Of a stretch of DNA of 64,000 bases, positions 24,726 to 35,789 are shown in pieces (the stretch's first letter is position 1; each line of letters begins with the position of its first letter). The notes beneath the pieces are model-generated. The model saw nothing but the letters and a program-made list of their open reading frames with translations. It did not search any database and had not been told where the DNA came from. A program made the position numbers and the translations under genes. The DNA lies in assembly GCF_026230105.1 (NCBI RefSeq), contig NC_079476.1:37810559-37874558 (forward strand), written 5' to 3'. This DNA is from Diorhabda sublineata. Taxonomy: Eukaryota; Arthropoda; Insecta; Coleoptera; Chrysomelidae.

Positions 24726-25130
24726 TACGAGGACTAGTCAATAATCCGATCCATCGTTATCTTGAATAATGGTATTTTTCCCCGTCTTAGACAATATCTG
24801 AGCTCATCAGAGATCTATTTATAATCATTTATGGAATTTATATCGATCAAAATCAATTTGAGATGGGTCAGGTAATCGAAAAATCACATTTTTTCTGTTG
24901 TTCTGGATTGCTCTAGCTTTGTCCTTCAGTATTCAAGAATTCTTTACTCCCTATCATTTTTTAATGTTATTAACTTATTTCGAAGGCACCAAGTCATGAG
25001 ATATGCTAAGTTAGAGGGAGCCAAGTCTGGCGAATAGGGTGGATATTGGAACACTTTGTACAGCGATTTTCGTGATGTTTTTTGAGGGTCATGAAAGGTT
25101 GTGTTTGCTCTAACATATTTAACAGTTATT
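24726..25130 (-). mobile_element. mariner remnant, 3' part
   Basis: On the minus strand around 24980-25050 the frame reads QYPPYSPDLAPSNLAYLMTW, matching the mariner catalytic-end phrase HPPYSPDLAPSD. At 24727 the + strand shows TACGAGGACTAGTCAATAATC, similar to the TACGAGGT-type ends of other mariner copies in this window, so the left end may be a terminal repeat. No open frame survives. Confidence 0.65.
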
Positions 25131-25319
25131 TACAGCTCAAATACAGAATTTAATGGCTAATTCACAACAAGCCTTAGGTACGAAGATAAGAAAGCATTTT
25201 GGTACTTTTTGATATTTTTTCAAAAACATATTTAGGCGAATTGACATTGTGAACATTGTTTGGAAATTGATCTGACAAAAAGTGGGCCATTAATGTTTGT
25301 TTTTTGTGTTATTTGCCCA

Positions 25320-26130
25320 CTGTTAGGAAATTGAGACTTTGGAAGAATGCCTAGAACCTTCGGAATGAATCAGAAAACAATAAAAATTCTCTAAAAATTG
25401 AGGTGAACCAAAAAACTGTTTTTTACTCTATTTATCTCGTTTGTAGGTATTGGATAAATGCAAGACCAAGACCAGGTTAATCTCGGTTTTGTAGTGCTGT
25501 AAGAGGTCTTAGTCTTACAAGGTCTTGATTGTACATCAAGACTTTTGCAAGTCTTGCAATTTTTATAAGATGAGTTAGAGTAAATAAGGGATTTACGAAT
25601 AAGGAGTGAAGTTTGTTGTGAAAATTTTCTAGAAATTTAAAATGGGCTGTCTCTAATCTGTAAACAACCTTTTGATATTTTTCATAAAACATCTTTTAGG
25701 TAATTAAGGCTATAGAACAAAATCAACTAGAATAAATTATCAAAAATTATGGGGGATGCTGAAAAAAACTGTTTTTCAAATTTTTTCTTGTGTTTTTGTA
25801 ATTTTGGAACAACGTAGAACAATCTGGTTGCAGAATTAAGATTATTGAACAACGCTTAGAACACTCGGAGTAATTCATAAAAACAAGAAAAAAATCGCAA
25901 AAAAGTTAATTTCATTTTTTTTATTTTGGTTTTTAATCTCAAATCCTTGAAAAAATTATGTAAAACAAACAAGGAACTAAAAAAAAAACATTTTAAATCG
26001 ATGAAATAAGGCGCTTACTCGATAAATTAACTGTCATATATGTACAGGGTGAATAAGAATAAGACATAATCTAGAAGAATCCTACAACAGTCTGGTATAA
26101 TCCGGAGCCGTTGAAATAATTCGGAACAAC
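25320..26130. repeat. Strongly diverged repeated motif
   Basis: Related phrases recur at about 25325-25435, 25690-25780, 25840-25930 and 26060-26130: a word like ATTGAGACT or ATTAAGRYT, then GAACAA or GAAGAAT, then CTAGAAC.TTCGGA or TAGAACACTCGGA, then an AAAAACTG/CAAAAAA end. The copies are too diverged to define a unit exactly. No function is suggested. Confidence 0.4.
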
Positions 26131-26399
26131 AAAAAATTCATCACATATATATGGTTTCAAACGAATTTTTTTCACATTATTAATAAAAATATGTAATAAT
26201 CAACAAAAAATGAGGATATGCTGATGTACACAGTTTTATTAACTGCAATACGCTAACTCAAGAAAGTTGAAAAAACTTTGTAGATATTATATTATGTAAA
26301 TATTATTTTAAAGTATGTAATAAGCAATGCTAAAAGGAAAATTATGTTATGAATATTTAAAAAAATTGTAGTTTACAGTGACTCAGTATGATTTCATAG

Positions 26400-26690
26400 T
26401 TCATAGTTCGTAGGTGTGGGCGGCCGTGAAGCCGTTGAGCACATAGGCCTTCAGATAGACCCTTCGTGCCCCACTTGACGTTACCAAAAGCCGATGTCCT
26501 TTGAGAAGCCGATCAATTGCTTGGCTTGAACCCTTTGATGTCGTTAGGCAGGTTGTGGGGTTTGCCCAGGAGTTTAAACTTCGCCCGTGTGAGTTCAAGG
26601 CACAGATAACGTGGTCTGCAGATTCGTCAGTATGATTTAAAATCCATGATAATGACAAAAAAATCATGGATCGATTCAAACTAACTCTAA
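26400..26690 (-). mobile_element. Non-LTR retrotransposon tail after RNase H
   Basis: The minus strand reads DESADHVICALNSHGRSL followed by KGSSQAIDRLLKGHRLL. The pattern E(S/T)ADHV(I/L)C then a spacer and an ending on a helix is the C-terminal tail of Jockey/R1-type ORF2 (usually ETAEHVLCECPAL). The block is much GC-richer than its flanks. Confidence 0.5.
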
Positions 26691-26907
26691 AATGTACGGA
26701 AACGATTTATTTCAAAGAAAGAAAATTACAAGACTGAAGAACGAGAAAAACCGATACCAGGTGATAATTAATCAAAATTTTAACTTGAAATCTTCTTTCT
26801 TCTGGTTCCTTCCATATATTTCCTCATCCTGGTTGTAGGTTGTCACTCCACCTCTGATGGTTTTTCTAATTATATTTTCCTTCATACAATGGCACTGACG
26901 AAAAATT

Positions 26908-27885
26908 GTGTTGAAGTACCTGGGATGAATATATTTTTAGCTCAATACATTCCACAGCGATATTCAAGTTCAAGTTTTATACCTTTTTTATATTAAGAAT
27001 AGTCAAGATCTTCAAAATAGCCTAAACTGCCGACATCACCTCTCAATTAATGGAAAATCTTTGACCACCAAGCCATTTTATCAAGTCTGGGAACTTGAAA
27101 TACTCCAAGGGGGCTAAATCTGGAGAGTAAGGTACATGAGGCGGCAATTCAAACTTTAATTCATTAATTTTGGTTATTGCAATAACGGATTTGTAAGTTG
27201 GTGCAATGTATTGATGAAACAAGACTTTCTTCGTAGCCAAATGATCCCACGTACATTTTTGATCACCTTTTTCCAAAATTCTTCCAGTTCCTACCAGGTA
27301 TCCAGTCGCCCTAACTCCAAAACATCCCCAAACCATCATCGAGCTTCCGCTGTGTTTTAAAGTCGGATTTACACATGGATCACTCTTGACTTTATTTTGA
27401 CGTCTTAAAAGAGGTTCCTTCAATGCCACCCTTCCAAAAAAATCAGCTTCTATCAATCTCTTTTTCATTGTAGAAGTATTCAAAGGCAGATCGAAAGATT
27501 CATTGATCTGAGCTGCATTCTCTGGGTCTGTGAGTCGTTCTGATCACTATAATACGTTTATCTTCAGCAGTTTTGGTTTTTCGAGACCGCCCTGCATATT
27601 TTTTCACGTTCTAGTACGGTTGCTTTTGCCTGTATTATGAAAACTTGCGATTTATTTACGATAGTAACTGGGTTTTACCCATTTTTGAAATTGAATTTGC
27701 ACGTTCTTGCTTCTAACTGAGACTAAACTACAATCATAAACAACGAAGAAATAATTTACAGTTAAAGAATAATAAACAAATCGATATTTGCAAGTTTAAC
27801 TTGTCGTACTCATCGACAAAATTTGACTATGTCCTCGTATGAAATAAAAAATAATGGACACTCTTATTTTTGGTATGTTTCGACC
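26908..27885 (-). mobile_element. Mosaic element: Tc1 transposase segment inside mariner ends
   Basis: On the minus strand the order is: a Tc1-like 5' flank near 27885-27850; TACGAGGACATAGTC (mariner-like terminus) near 27838; Tc1 leader and frame with KRIIVISERLTDPENAAQIN, GRVALKEPLLRRQNKV and the DDE-region phrase LKHSGSSMMVWGCFGVRATG; then an abrupt change to mariner wording with TKKVLFHQYIAPTYKS, LPPHVPYSPDLAPLEYFKF and LIKWLGGQRFS; and a mariner-like GAAGTACCTGG end near 26913. The 146-aa open frame 27043-27483 spans the junction. Position 27188 region has HQYIAP where active mariners have HQDNAP, so the catalytic Asp is lost. Dead copy. Confidence 0.7.
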
Positions 27886-28519
27886 TTTGGCAAAAAGTTT
27901 TGACCGGGAATGTAAATCTAAAGATTAAATAAATGAGAAGTTATTAGTTTCCATATCAACAATAGTAAAGATCAATATGATTCGATGTTATTTCTTGGGT
28001 TAAGAATCTCACCCTCCTTTATAAAACTTGGTGGATGAACCGAGTTTTCAATGTACGACATTTCTTATCAGATTTTTGTACAACATGCAAAGTTGTTTAT
28101 CGAAAATAAATTGGCCAACAAATTACATAAGCAAGCAAGAATATTTTATATCGCATTCGATTTGAAAGTTTTCTTATGAATTATTTATCAGAATTGACTT
28201 TGATACAAGTTATCTTTATCTATCTGGAATAAGGTTATCTTTCCTTTTGCCCGAAGAGATAACCGGTATACTTATAAAAACCATAGTTTGTTGATAAGGT
28301 GGATCGTTTAGACTGTAATGATTTAATAAATGTTTGATTGGTAAATATCCCAATTCGTTTAACCACTACCAAATCTGGACAAGTAGAGGCGTTTATTGAG
28401 GTTTTACATACTATTTCAGTTCAGTTTATCACAATGCTAACGCATAAACTGATTCAAAGCTCACTTCGTCGTTCACAAGAAGCGTAATTAAACAAAATTG
28501 TTCATTTTTATTATTATCA
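27886..28519. other. AT-rich interval, nothing recognised
   Basis: Short sequence between two Tc1-type remnants. No motif, repeat or open frame of note. Confidence 0.4.
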
Positions 28520-29160
28520 TCACTCAGGAATGTCTATATATATATATACAAACCCCAATTTACGTGGTTTGATTCTCAGCTCAACCTCTTCCACTTCTAG
28601 TGGCTGGTCCACAACCTTTCCGGGCTCATACCCCAGCTCCATCGCCAGTTTCAATAAAAAACAACTCAGATTTTGCATCCACTGAAATGCTTGCCCAAAC
28701 AATCCAGGAAACTCCTCTTTTAACACTGCACGAATCTCTCCAGGTCTTCTGTAGACTCGTCCTCTTCTATCACTACCAAGCAGGCGCACTTTGCTTTCAT
28801 TTCAGAAGAGAACTGGCTCTCGTTGTTGGTCAGACCAATGAGCGCTTCCTCTGGCAAATCTGCAGGTAACCTTGACACTAGGCTACCTGCCTTAAGTCTT
28901 ATGACTGTCCAAGCTACTCCTAGCGTTTCTCTGAGTTAGTGATGGACTTAAAAACCAGTGAGAGCCCGATGTTACAGCGATGTACTAACAATGCATCGAT
29001 CTTTTCTCTCGGATATTCACCTTTTCCTTCTGGAATCGCGTCTTCGACGAAAGTTACCAGTTTCTTTGTAATTCTGGAAACTGCAGACTGACTCATGCTC
29101 GATGCACTGGCCACTTCTCCCCGACTTGTCGCAATATGGTGACCGCTAGTCCAGCTTTAT
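28520..29160 (-). mobile_element. Tc1-like transposase remnant, copy A
   Basis: Minus-strand frames give SMSQSAVSRITKKLV (helix-turn-helix wording), SEMKAKCACLVVIEEDESTE, and in another frame LLGSDRRGRVYRRPGE, the Tc1 phrase normally followed by the second catalytic block. Frames shift several times. Segment 28885-29190 matches 42140-42370 (copy B), sharing CTGCCTTAAGTCT and GGTGACCGCT. Confidence 0.55.
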
Positions 29161-29215
29161 TACTTGTTGTGCATATTTTCAGTTAGAATTTTTGTTGACG
29201 ATGGTGCTAGAATCG

Positions 29216-29938
29216 AATGGTGGCTTAGAACGTCCACAATGGCCCCTATAATCATCAGGAAGATTTATAACGGTTAAGACAGTTCCAAGAGAAGTGATTG
29301 CAACTTTTTTTTGACAAAGGAAGCTTCGAAGCTAGTATGAAGCAAGCGGATTGAAGATATAGCTAGGGTATGTCTTCAGGTCAATTGGGTACCTGGAATG
29401 GTGGCTTAGAACGTCCACAATGGCCCCTATAATCATCAGGTAGATTTATAACGGTTAAGACAGTTCCAAGAGAAGTGATTGCAAGTTTTTTTGACAAAGG
29501 AAGCATCGGAGCTAGTATGAAGCAAGCGCATTGAAGATATAGCTAGGGTATGTCTTCAGGTCAATTGGGTACCTGGAATGGTGGCTTAGAAGGTCCATAA
29601 TGGCCCCTGTAATCATCAGGAAGATTTATAACGGTTAAGACAGTTCCAAGAGAAGTGATTGCAATTTTTTTTTGACAAAGGAAGCATCGGAGCTAGTATG
29701 AAGCAAGCGCATTGAAGATATAGCTAGGGTATGTCTTCAGGTCAATTGGGTACCTGGAATGGTGGCTTAGAAGGTCCATAATGGCCCCTATAATCATCAG
29801 GAAGATTTATAACGGTTAAGACAGTTCCAAGAGAAGTGATTGCAATTTTTTTTTGACAAAGGAAGCTTCGAAGCTAGTATGAAGCAAGCGCATTGAAGAT
29901 ATAGCTAGGGTGTGTCTTCAGGTCAATTGGGTACCTGG
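29216..29938 (+). repeat. Tandem repeat, four copies of ~181 bp
   Basis: Units start at 29216, 29397, 29577 and 29758 with AATGGTGGCTTAGAA and end with AATTGGGTACCTGG. Copies are almost identical; differences are mostly the length of a T run and single changes (for example AAGCTTCGAAGC against AAGCATCGGAGC). The array is followed by TTTATAGTCAGGTG. High identity means recent amplification or conversion. Confidence 0.95.
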
Positions 29939-30490
29939 TTTTATAGTCAGGTGAATAAGGCGTTTGATTCGATCAGCGGCTGAGAAGATCGAAGCAACGT
30001 ACGACTATAGAGAAAGAAAAGTTGAAAGAAGTTGTCAGATTAAGTTTCGAAAAATTTATAGTAACAAATTTTGATATAAGTAAAAATCTTATTGTATATT
30101 TGAAACTACGTTATGTTATACGTGGTAGAACAAAAACAATAACTGGACTAAAAATAAAAAAACATGGATCCTCTGTATATACATGCAGACTTGTAATTAA
30201 TGACTCCGTTTTAGTCGTGTTATCGTCAAGTTTATTATCTATGCTTGATAAGATAATGATGTATTTTTGTACCAACTAGTTAAATAAAAGATATCGTTTT
30301 ATCATCATTTGTGGCAGTTTTCATATATATATCATCTAGATATGTAAAACATATTTTATTTTAAACGAATTCTAATGTAGTTTTATTAAAATAGTTCACG
30401 TATCGTCGTTTATTTTACAAAAATTTCTTTTAGTTAAGTACAGAATGTTTCAGAGGTAAATGTCATCTATCTCTTTGAAGTTGTCTTCAG
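29939..30490 (+). other. Interval with an unassigned short frame
   Basis: Contains an 85-codon frame at 30022-30279 with no recognisable domain and AT-driven composition. Probably non-coding. It directly precedes the hairpin and ribozyme-like structure. Confidence 0.35.
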
Positions 30491-30511
30491 TTCGGGTCTC
30501 AAGCCCGAACG
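30491..30511 (+). other. Perfect 7-bp hairpin GTTCGGG/CCCGAAC
   Basis: GTTCGGG, loop TCTCAAG, CCCGAAC. It ends a few bases before stem I of the hammerhead candidate and may belong to the same element. Confidence 0.7.
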
Positions 30512-30513
30512 AG

Positions 30514-30572
30514 GGTTGTTAAACTGCTCTGATGAGATATAATAACGTCGAAACTAGTCAGTAGTTACAACC
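30514..30572 (+). ncRNA. Candidate type-I hammerhead ribozyme
   Basis: All conserved core bases are present in order. Stem I: GGTTGT (30514-30519), 2-nt bulge TA, AACTGCT (30522-30528) pair with AGTAGTT (30560-30566) and ACAACC (30567-30572), 13 bp with one G-U. Core CTGATGA is 30529-30535. Stem II is GATAT (30536-30540) against ACGTC (30545-30549), weak, with a G-U and an A-C mismatch, loop AATA. GAA(A) is 30550-30553. Stem III is only A-T and C-G with a TA loop, and the cleavage triplet is GTC (30557-30559). Predicted cut is after C30559. Very short stem III is typical of hammerheads in Penelope-like elements, where two copies act together. Activity is not shown; weak stem II may mean decay. 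Confidence 0.65.
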
Positions 30573-30925
30573 ACTCCTTGCGAGCCGTTGGGGATGTTAA
30601 TATCGATATACATCACACTCTTCAGATGATTTGTAATTCAATATTCGTCGAGGTATTAACCAGGAAAGTAGTTTTCTTATTGGGAATGTGGCAATCAAAC
30701 ACCAAAGTTAACTAACTTTAATATATATTTCGAGCTTTCGAATACTTATTCATTCATCGTCTGGGAAATATTAGTTCTAGTAAAAACATTAAATTCGTGT
30801 GTTTCAAAATGACGTTTGATAGAAATATTTCTATCTATATGGAAAAATTGGAAAGGAAGAATTTACTGAAAGTAGTGTAAGCGTCGTCACAGTTGTTGTG
30901 GGACAAATTAGACAGGTAGGTCAGA

Positions 30926-31075
30926 AAGAAGTGTCTTGCATCCCCTTCAAATCTTTGGAATATACTGAAAAACGAATGGAACCAAATAGAAGCTGATTAT
31001 TTACCGAAATTATTACAGAGAATGTCAAAATTGTACACTGAAATAATAAAAGCAATGAGGCCTGGGAAATTTTCA
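30926..31075 (+). mobile_element. Tc1-like transposase C-terminus
   Basis: The frame reads SNLWNILKNEWNQIEADYLP, then KLLQRMSKLYTEIIKAMR, matching the Tc1 end (LW..LK..W..I...YL..L..SMP.R...VI.AKG). A second copy of the same tail lies at 61360-61480. Isolated fragment. Confidence 0.7.
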
Positions 31076-31804
31076 TTTTTAATCGCTTTTGACTTAAACT
31101 GAGGTCGTCCAATAACATTTGGAAAAATATTTCGATGACATCGTTGGTTGTCCCAGTTTTTGGCCTATCCGAACTTAAAATTTAAACTTATCAAATATAA
31201 ACTGTTATCAAATAGAAAATAAGCGTTCAAATTGGTTGAAAAGTTGGTGAAAATCTCTCAGCGCACGCGCAAATGTATTTCCCAAATTGACTTTATAATA
31301 TCTAACATTATCAGATTGATGTCGGAAACTTTTAAGACATCCCTGGTATTGTTAGACTTTAATTCATTAATCCTTTTATAAATATCGTTCCTGCACCGCT
31401 GTTTTGGTTCATTGAAATCCCTAAGGTCTGATAAGAACTAAACAGAGGGAGATACAGTGCAGACTACCACCCAGTCGAGAAAAATATCTAAGTAGAACTC
31501 GGAGAAACTTTGATTTCTGCGATAAACTACAACCATTTCTTTTGATTTTCCATCTCTTTTTAAAAGCACAAAATAGCACTAGTACGTGTTTCTATTTAAT
31601 TTCGTTTTATTTTTTGTGTTATTATTGAGATAAATCTGAGATAAGGACAGCCAGTATAACAATTATAAAAATGATGTAATTTATACGTTAAAATTTATCA
31701 GACGAAGATTATTGAAAATTGGTTAATATTGCACTAATTTTTTGCAATAACATTTTCTCTCCAGTAAAAAATTTATGCGTTAAGATGATTTTGAAGATGA
31801 CCAT

Positions 31805-32400
31805 TTTTTGGAACGTCTACTATTTATAGTAAACGTGCACTACGGCTCAAAATTTTTTACCCACCCTATGTTTTGCGACGGTGACGGCCAAATCTTCACT
31901 TTCAGTACATTCTTCCTTCCCAATTCTTCCAAATACTCTTTGCACCGCTTCGAAGAATGCTTGGGAGCGTTATCGTGCTGGGAGATAAATTTTTTGTCAA
32001 TTAAGCGCTGGATACCTTCTGTATCGAAAGTCGTACTTTCTCCAAAATACCTTCAAACCATCATTAAACCCCCCCCCCCGTGTTTTACAGTTCGATTTAC
32101 GCATAAATCTAACATCCGTTCTTCCTTTGACCTGCGCGTTCTTCTCTTAGACCCAAAACCTTCATCAATCCATATAATTGTCTCCCACTCTTCGTCCAAT
32201 TTTTTAGTTCTTTGGTCCAATGCAACCACTCAATTTCATTTTGCACTCAATTTTTTTTTCATTATAGAAATAGATCAAAGGTAGATCCCTAGATTAATTG
32301 ATCTGAGCCGCTATCTTTGGGCGAGGCCGCCTTGAACCTTTTCTGTTCCCAAAGCACCTGATGGATACATATTTTTCTACTTTGTAATCCAAGGTACGTC
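31805..32400 (-). mobile_element. Tc1-like transposase remnant
   Basis: Read on the minus strand: IAAQIN..SRDLPLI, then EWETIIWIDEGFGSKRR, then KEERMLDLCVNRTVKHGGGG (the Tc1 GGGS block), DTEGIQRL, and QHDNAPKHSSKRCKEYLEEL, then KVKIWPSPSQN. This is nearly a whole central transposase with frameshifts. QHDNAPKH keeps the second Asp. A C run at 32070-32081 interrupts the glycine block. It adjoins a mariner piece at its N-terminal side. Confidence 0.8.
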
Positions 32401-32429
32401 TTCAAATATTGTAGCAAACACTTTTTTGG

Positions 32430-32760
32430 TGCTTTTCCTGACCCTATCTTTTTATGGAACCAATTCTTCTTTCCTATGTTACTCCATGGAATCTCTTTTG
32501 GATGTCGTATCATATTTTCGTCACCCTTTACAATTGATCGAATTATACTTTCTTGGTCCTCGTGGCAAAGCTTTAAAAATCGTTCGCAACATTTGGTTGC
32601 TTTTGCACTGCACTGAGAATTGGAGGCACCCGCCTTTGCACGAACTGTTGTCATATTTAAATGCTCATGTAGGATCCTTAGAACAGTTGCTTCTGAAATG
32701 CCGGTCTGTGATAAAATTTGTTTTGTTTTTAGACTAAATCGGTCACTTGGAATAACTTTG
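32430..32760 (-). mobile_element. mariner-like N-terminal half remnant
   Basis: Minus-strand frame: SQTGISEATVLRILHEHLNM, then CCERFLKLCHEDQESIIRSI and VKGDENMIRH, where mariners have the block G(D)ET(W)IHH. The second residue after Gly is Asp, as in the catalytic motif. Related sequence lies on the + strand at 43590-43935. The open 121-codon frame runs on into the Tc1 remnant by chance. Confidence 0.65.
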
Positions 32761-32820
32761 AATGTTTTCTGGATTATTCAACGTCACAGGATCTAAAAAA
32801 ACTAAAATTATAATGAAATG

Positions 32821-34240
32821 TTCGAATATAAAAGGAAAAAAACAATTTTTAGGTTGTTAGGTTGAGTTAGGTTAGGTTAGTTTATGTTAAATTAGGTTAG
32901 GTTAAGTTACGTTAGATTAGAGTAGGTTGGGCTCGTTCTAGATGTCTTTTCAAACGATTGGGTTAGTTTAGGTTAGGTTAGAGTAGGTTAGGCTTATTCT
33001 AGATGTTTTTTCAAACGATTGGGTTAGTTTAGGTTAGGTTAGGCTCATTCTAGATGTCTTTTCAAAAGATTGGGTTAGTTGAGGTTAGGTTAGAGTAGGT
33101 TAGGCTCGTTCTAGATGTCTTTTCAAACGATTGGGTTAGTTTAGGTTAGGTTAGGTTCGAATTTAAAAGGAAAAAAACAATTTTTGGGTTGTTAGGTTGA
33201 GTTAGGTTAGGTTAGTTTATGTTTAATTAGGTTAGGTTAAGTTACGTTAGGTTAGAGTATGTTGAACTCATTCTAGATGTCTTTTCAAACGATTGGGTTA
33301 GTTTAGGTTAGGTTAGAGTAAGTTAGGCTCGTTCTAGATGTCTTTTCAAACGATTGGGTTAGTTTAGGTTAGGTTAGGCTCATTCTAGATGTCTTTTCAA
33401 AAGATTGGGTTAGTTTAGGTTAGGTTAGAGTAGGTTAGGCTCGTTCTAGATGTCTTTTCAAACGATTGGGTTAGTTTAGGTTAGGTTAGGTTCGAATTTA
33501 AAAGGAAAAAAACAATTTTTGGGTTGTTAGGTTGAGTTAGGTTAGGTTAGTTTATGTTTAATTAGGTTAGGTTAAGTTACGTTAGGTTAGAGTATGTTGA
33601 ACTCATTCTAGATGTCTTTTCAAACGATTGGGTTAGTTTAGGTTAGGTTAGAGTAAGTTAGGCTCGTTCTAGATGTCTTTTCAAACGATTGGGTTAGTTT
33701 AGGTTAGGTTAGGCTCATTCTAGATGTCTTTTCAAAAGATTGGGTTAGTTTAGGTTAGGTTAGAGTAGGTTAGGCTCGTTCTAGATGTCTTTTCAAACGA
33801 TTGGGTTAGTTTAGGTTAGGTTAGGTTCGAATTTAAAAGGAAAAAAACAATTTTTGGGTTGTTAGGTTGAGTTAGGTTAGGTTAGTTTATGTTTAATTAG
33901 GTTAGGTTAAGTTACGTTAGGTTAGAGTATGTTGGACTCATTCTAGATGTCTTTTCAAACGATTGGGTTAGTTTAGGTTAGGTTAGAGTAAGTTAGGCTC
34001 GTTCTAGATGTCTTTTCAAACGATTGGGTTAGTTTAGGTTAGGTTAGGTTCGAATTTAAAAGGAAAAAAACAATTTTTAGGTTGTTAGGTTGAGTTAGGT
34101 TAGGTTAGTTTATGTTAAATTAGGTTAGGTTAAGCTACGTTAGGTTAGAGTAGGTTGGACTCATTCTAGATGTCTTTTCAAACGATTAGGTTAGTTTAGG
34201 TTAGGTTAGAGTAGGTTAGGCTCATTCTAGATGTCGTTTC
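32821..34240 (+). repeat. Higher-order array of TTAGG-like minisatellite
   Basis: Dense GGTTAGGTTAG words alternate with a spacer CTAGATGTCTTTTCAAACGA. Four such sub-units, plus a divider with TTCGAATTTAAAAGGAAAAA, make a ~335-bp higher-order unit. Units start at about 32821, 33156, 33491, 33826 and 34049; the fourth is shortened (223 bp, two sub-units lost) and the last is partial. TTAGG is the insect telomere repeat, but here it is degenerate and internal, so this is an interstitial minisatellite rather than a chromosome end. Confidence 0.9.
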
Positions 34241-35390
34241 AAACTCTCCGTGTTATTACAATCAATTTTTTTTCAAATCATACGCTATTTATGCGATTTT
34301 CTCGTTTCAATTCTTCTTTTTGTCTAATTTGAGCTGTAGAATCAGTTTTTCAGACCTGTATCCCTTTTTTTTTCAGCAATGAATGGTTGCATGAGTCCTC
34401 ACCTCAAACTCAACCTATATATCAAACCTCGTCACCGGTATGATCTTACCAATCTTACCAAAATATGGAGACAAGTCACCGCAAACAGCCTCCATTCTGG
34501 TTTTAATTTCTGTTGGTGTTAATCCAAATTTGTTTTGTCGTTTATGCCTTTTGACAACATTGACAATAGAAAGACATAGTTTTTTCGTATAAAACTTATT
34601 GCCTCGTAGATTTCTTCTCCTCTTGGATCCGCAAACTTCTACGTTGAAAATATGCGTTTAGTTGATGATCGTTGAGACTTTTTGGAATTATCTAAAAATC
34701 TTTAATACGGCATTTGTTTTTTTTTTAAAAGAACGTCACGTTTAAATGATATATTGTTATCTAAAAGTAACATATGTTTACTGAGTGATTCTCAGAACAG
34801 ATACCTGTTGTTTTTAACTTTAATATTTTCCTAGATATTCGGTTTCTGTTCGATAAATGTTTACCGAATCTCACTCGAAGTGAATTTTTGTTCTTATGCT
34901 TTGAACGTGAAACATTCATGTTATCGCGATGATATTTCAAACAACAAAATAATGATAATAATGATTTAATAATGTGATAATCGTTAGTTATGTTAATGAA
35001 TGTTTAATAAACCGATTGTCTATTCTATTGCAATTAGTTGAGGATTAATAACGGACATAGTTCTTTATCTGATATATCTTCGATAATTTTCCAAACTTGA
35101 TGCTTTGTTTACTTGGATATCGTGAAGTGAAAACAGTTTATTGAGTTATTGTTTAAACTAAAAAGATTAATTATTAATACAAAATTACATACTAGTACAA
35201 CAAATTTTCTCACGAGTATATATAACTTATATTGTAACGTTTCGCTGGTAAAGAATCGCAGATAAAATTGTACAAGTTGAATTTAAACTTAAAACTTCAT
35301 TACGCTAATTAACAACACTTCTAATAATTTATTTGTAATTTAATACGGACAGAATTGTTGCGAATCTTCCACATTCAACTAACTACTCTC
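34241..35390. other. AT-rich interval with a possible mariner scrap
   Basis: On the minus strand at about 34420-34545 the frame KFGLTPTEIKTRMEAVCGDL resembles the N-terminal helix of mariner transposases (GLTPTEIK.EL), but only this phrase is visible. The remainder is featureless. A (CA) run with CTCTCT sits at 35390-35405. Confidence 0.35.
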
Positions 35391-35789
35391 TCACACACAC
35401 ACACGCCCGTCCCTCTAAGCATCCACCACCGGATGAATCCGCGGATGGATGCGAAGAAGTACATCCTACCACGCCCTGTCATTTCGACATAACCTCGCGT
35501 CGCAGTTTCGCTCGTAGACTCCTTCCTCTTCCCTGAGTTCTACGGGAAATTCTTGAGGTCTTATCTTTGTGTTAAGACTTAGCCCGTTGGCTATACACTC
35601 TTGTCTTGTTGGTTATCTGAATATGTGTCTGTGTTATCGCTGCCTTGGGTAAACTCTTTCCAACTTTCTTCGGCAAAAAAAGATCTAATCCGAGTGGTCC
35701 TCCGACCTATAACTCTGCACTTGCTTATGAAGTGCTGAGTTATCATATCGGAGGGTGTTTTCGTGTGGGTTAACTCGGAAAACGTACTT

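Noticed and set aside
29216..29938. CRISPR array
   Set aside because: Repeats are long, contiguous tandem units without spacers, and the genome is eukaryotic.
30721..30775. Second hammerhead-like motif on the minus strand (CAGACGATGAATGAATAAGT then ATTCGAAAG)
   Set aside because: The invariant U of CUGANGA is A, and no stem I or cleavage triplet closes around it.
32821..34240. True telomere end
   Set aside because: The TTAGG words are degenerate, interrupted by spacers and followed by ordinary sequence on both sides.
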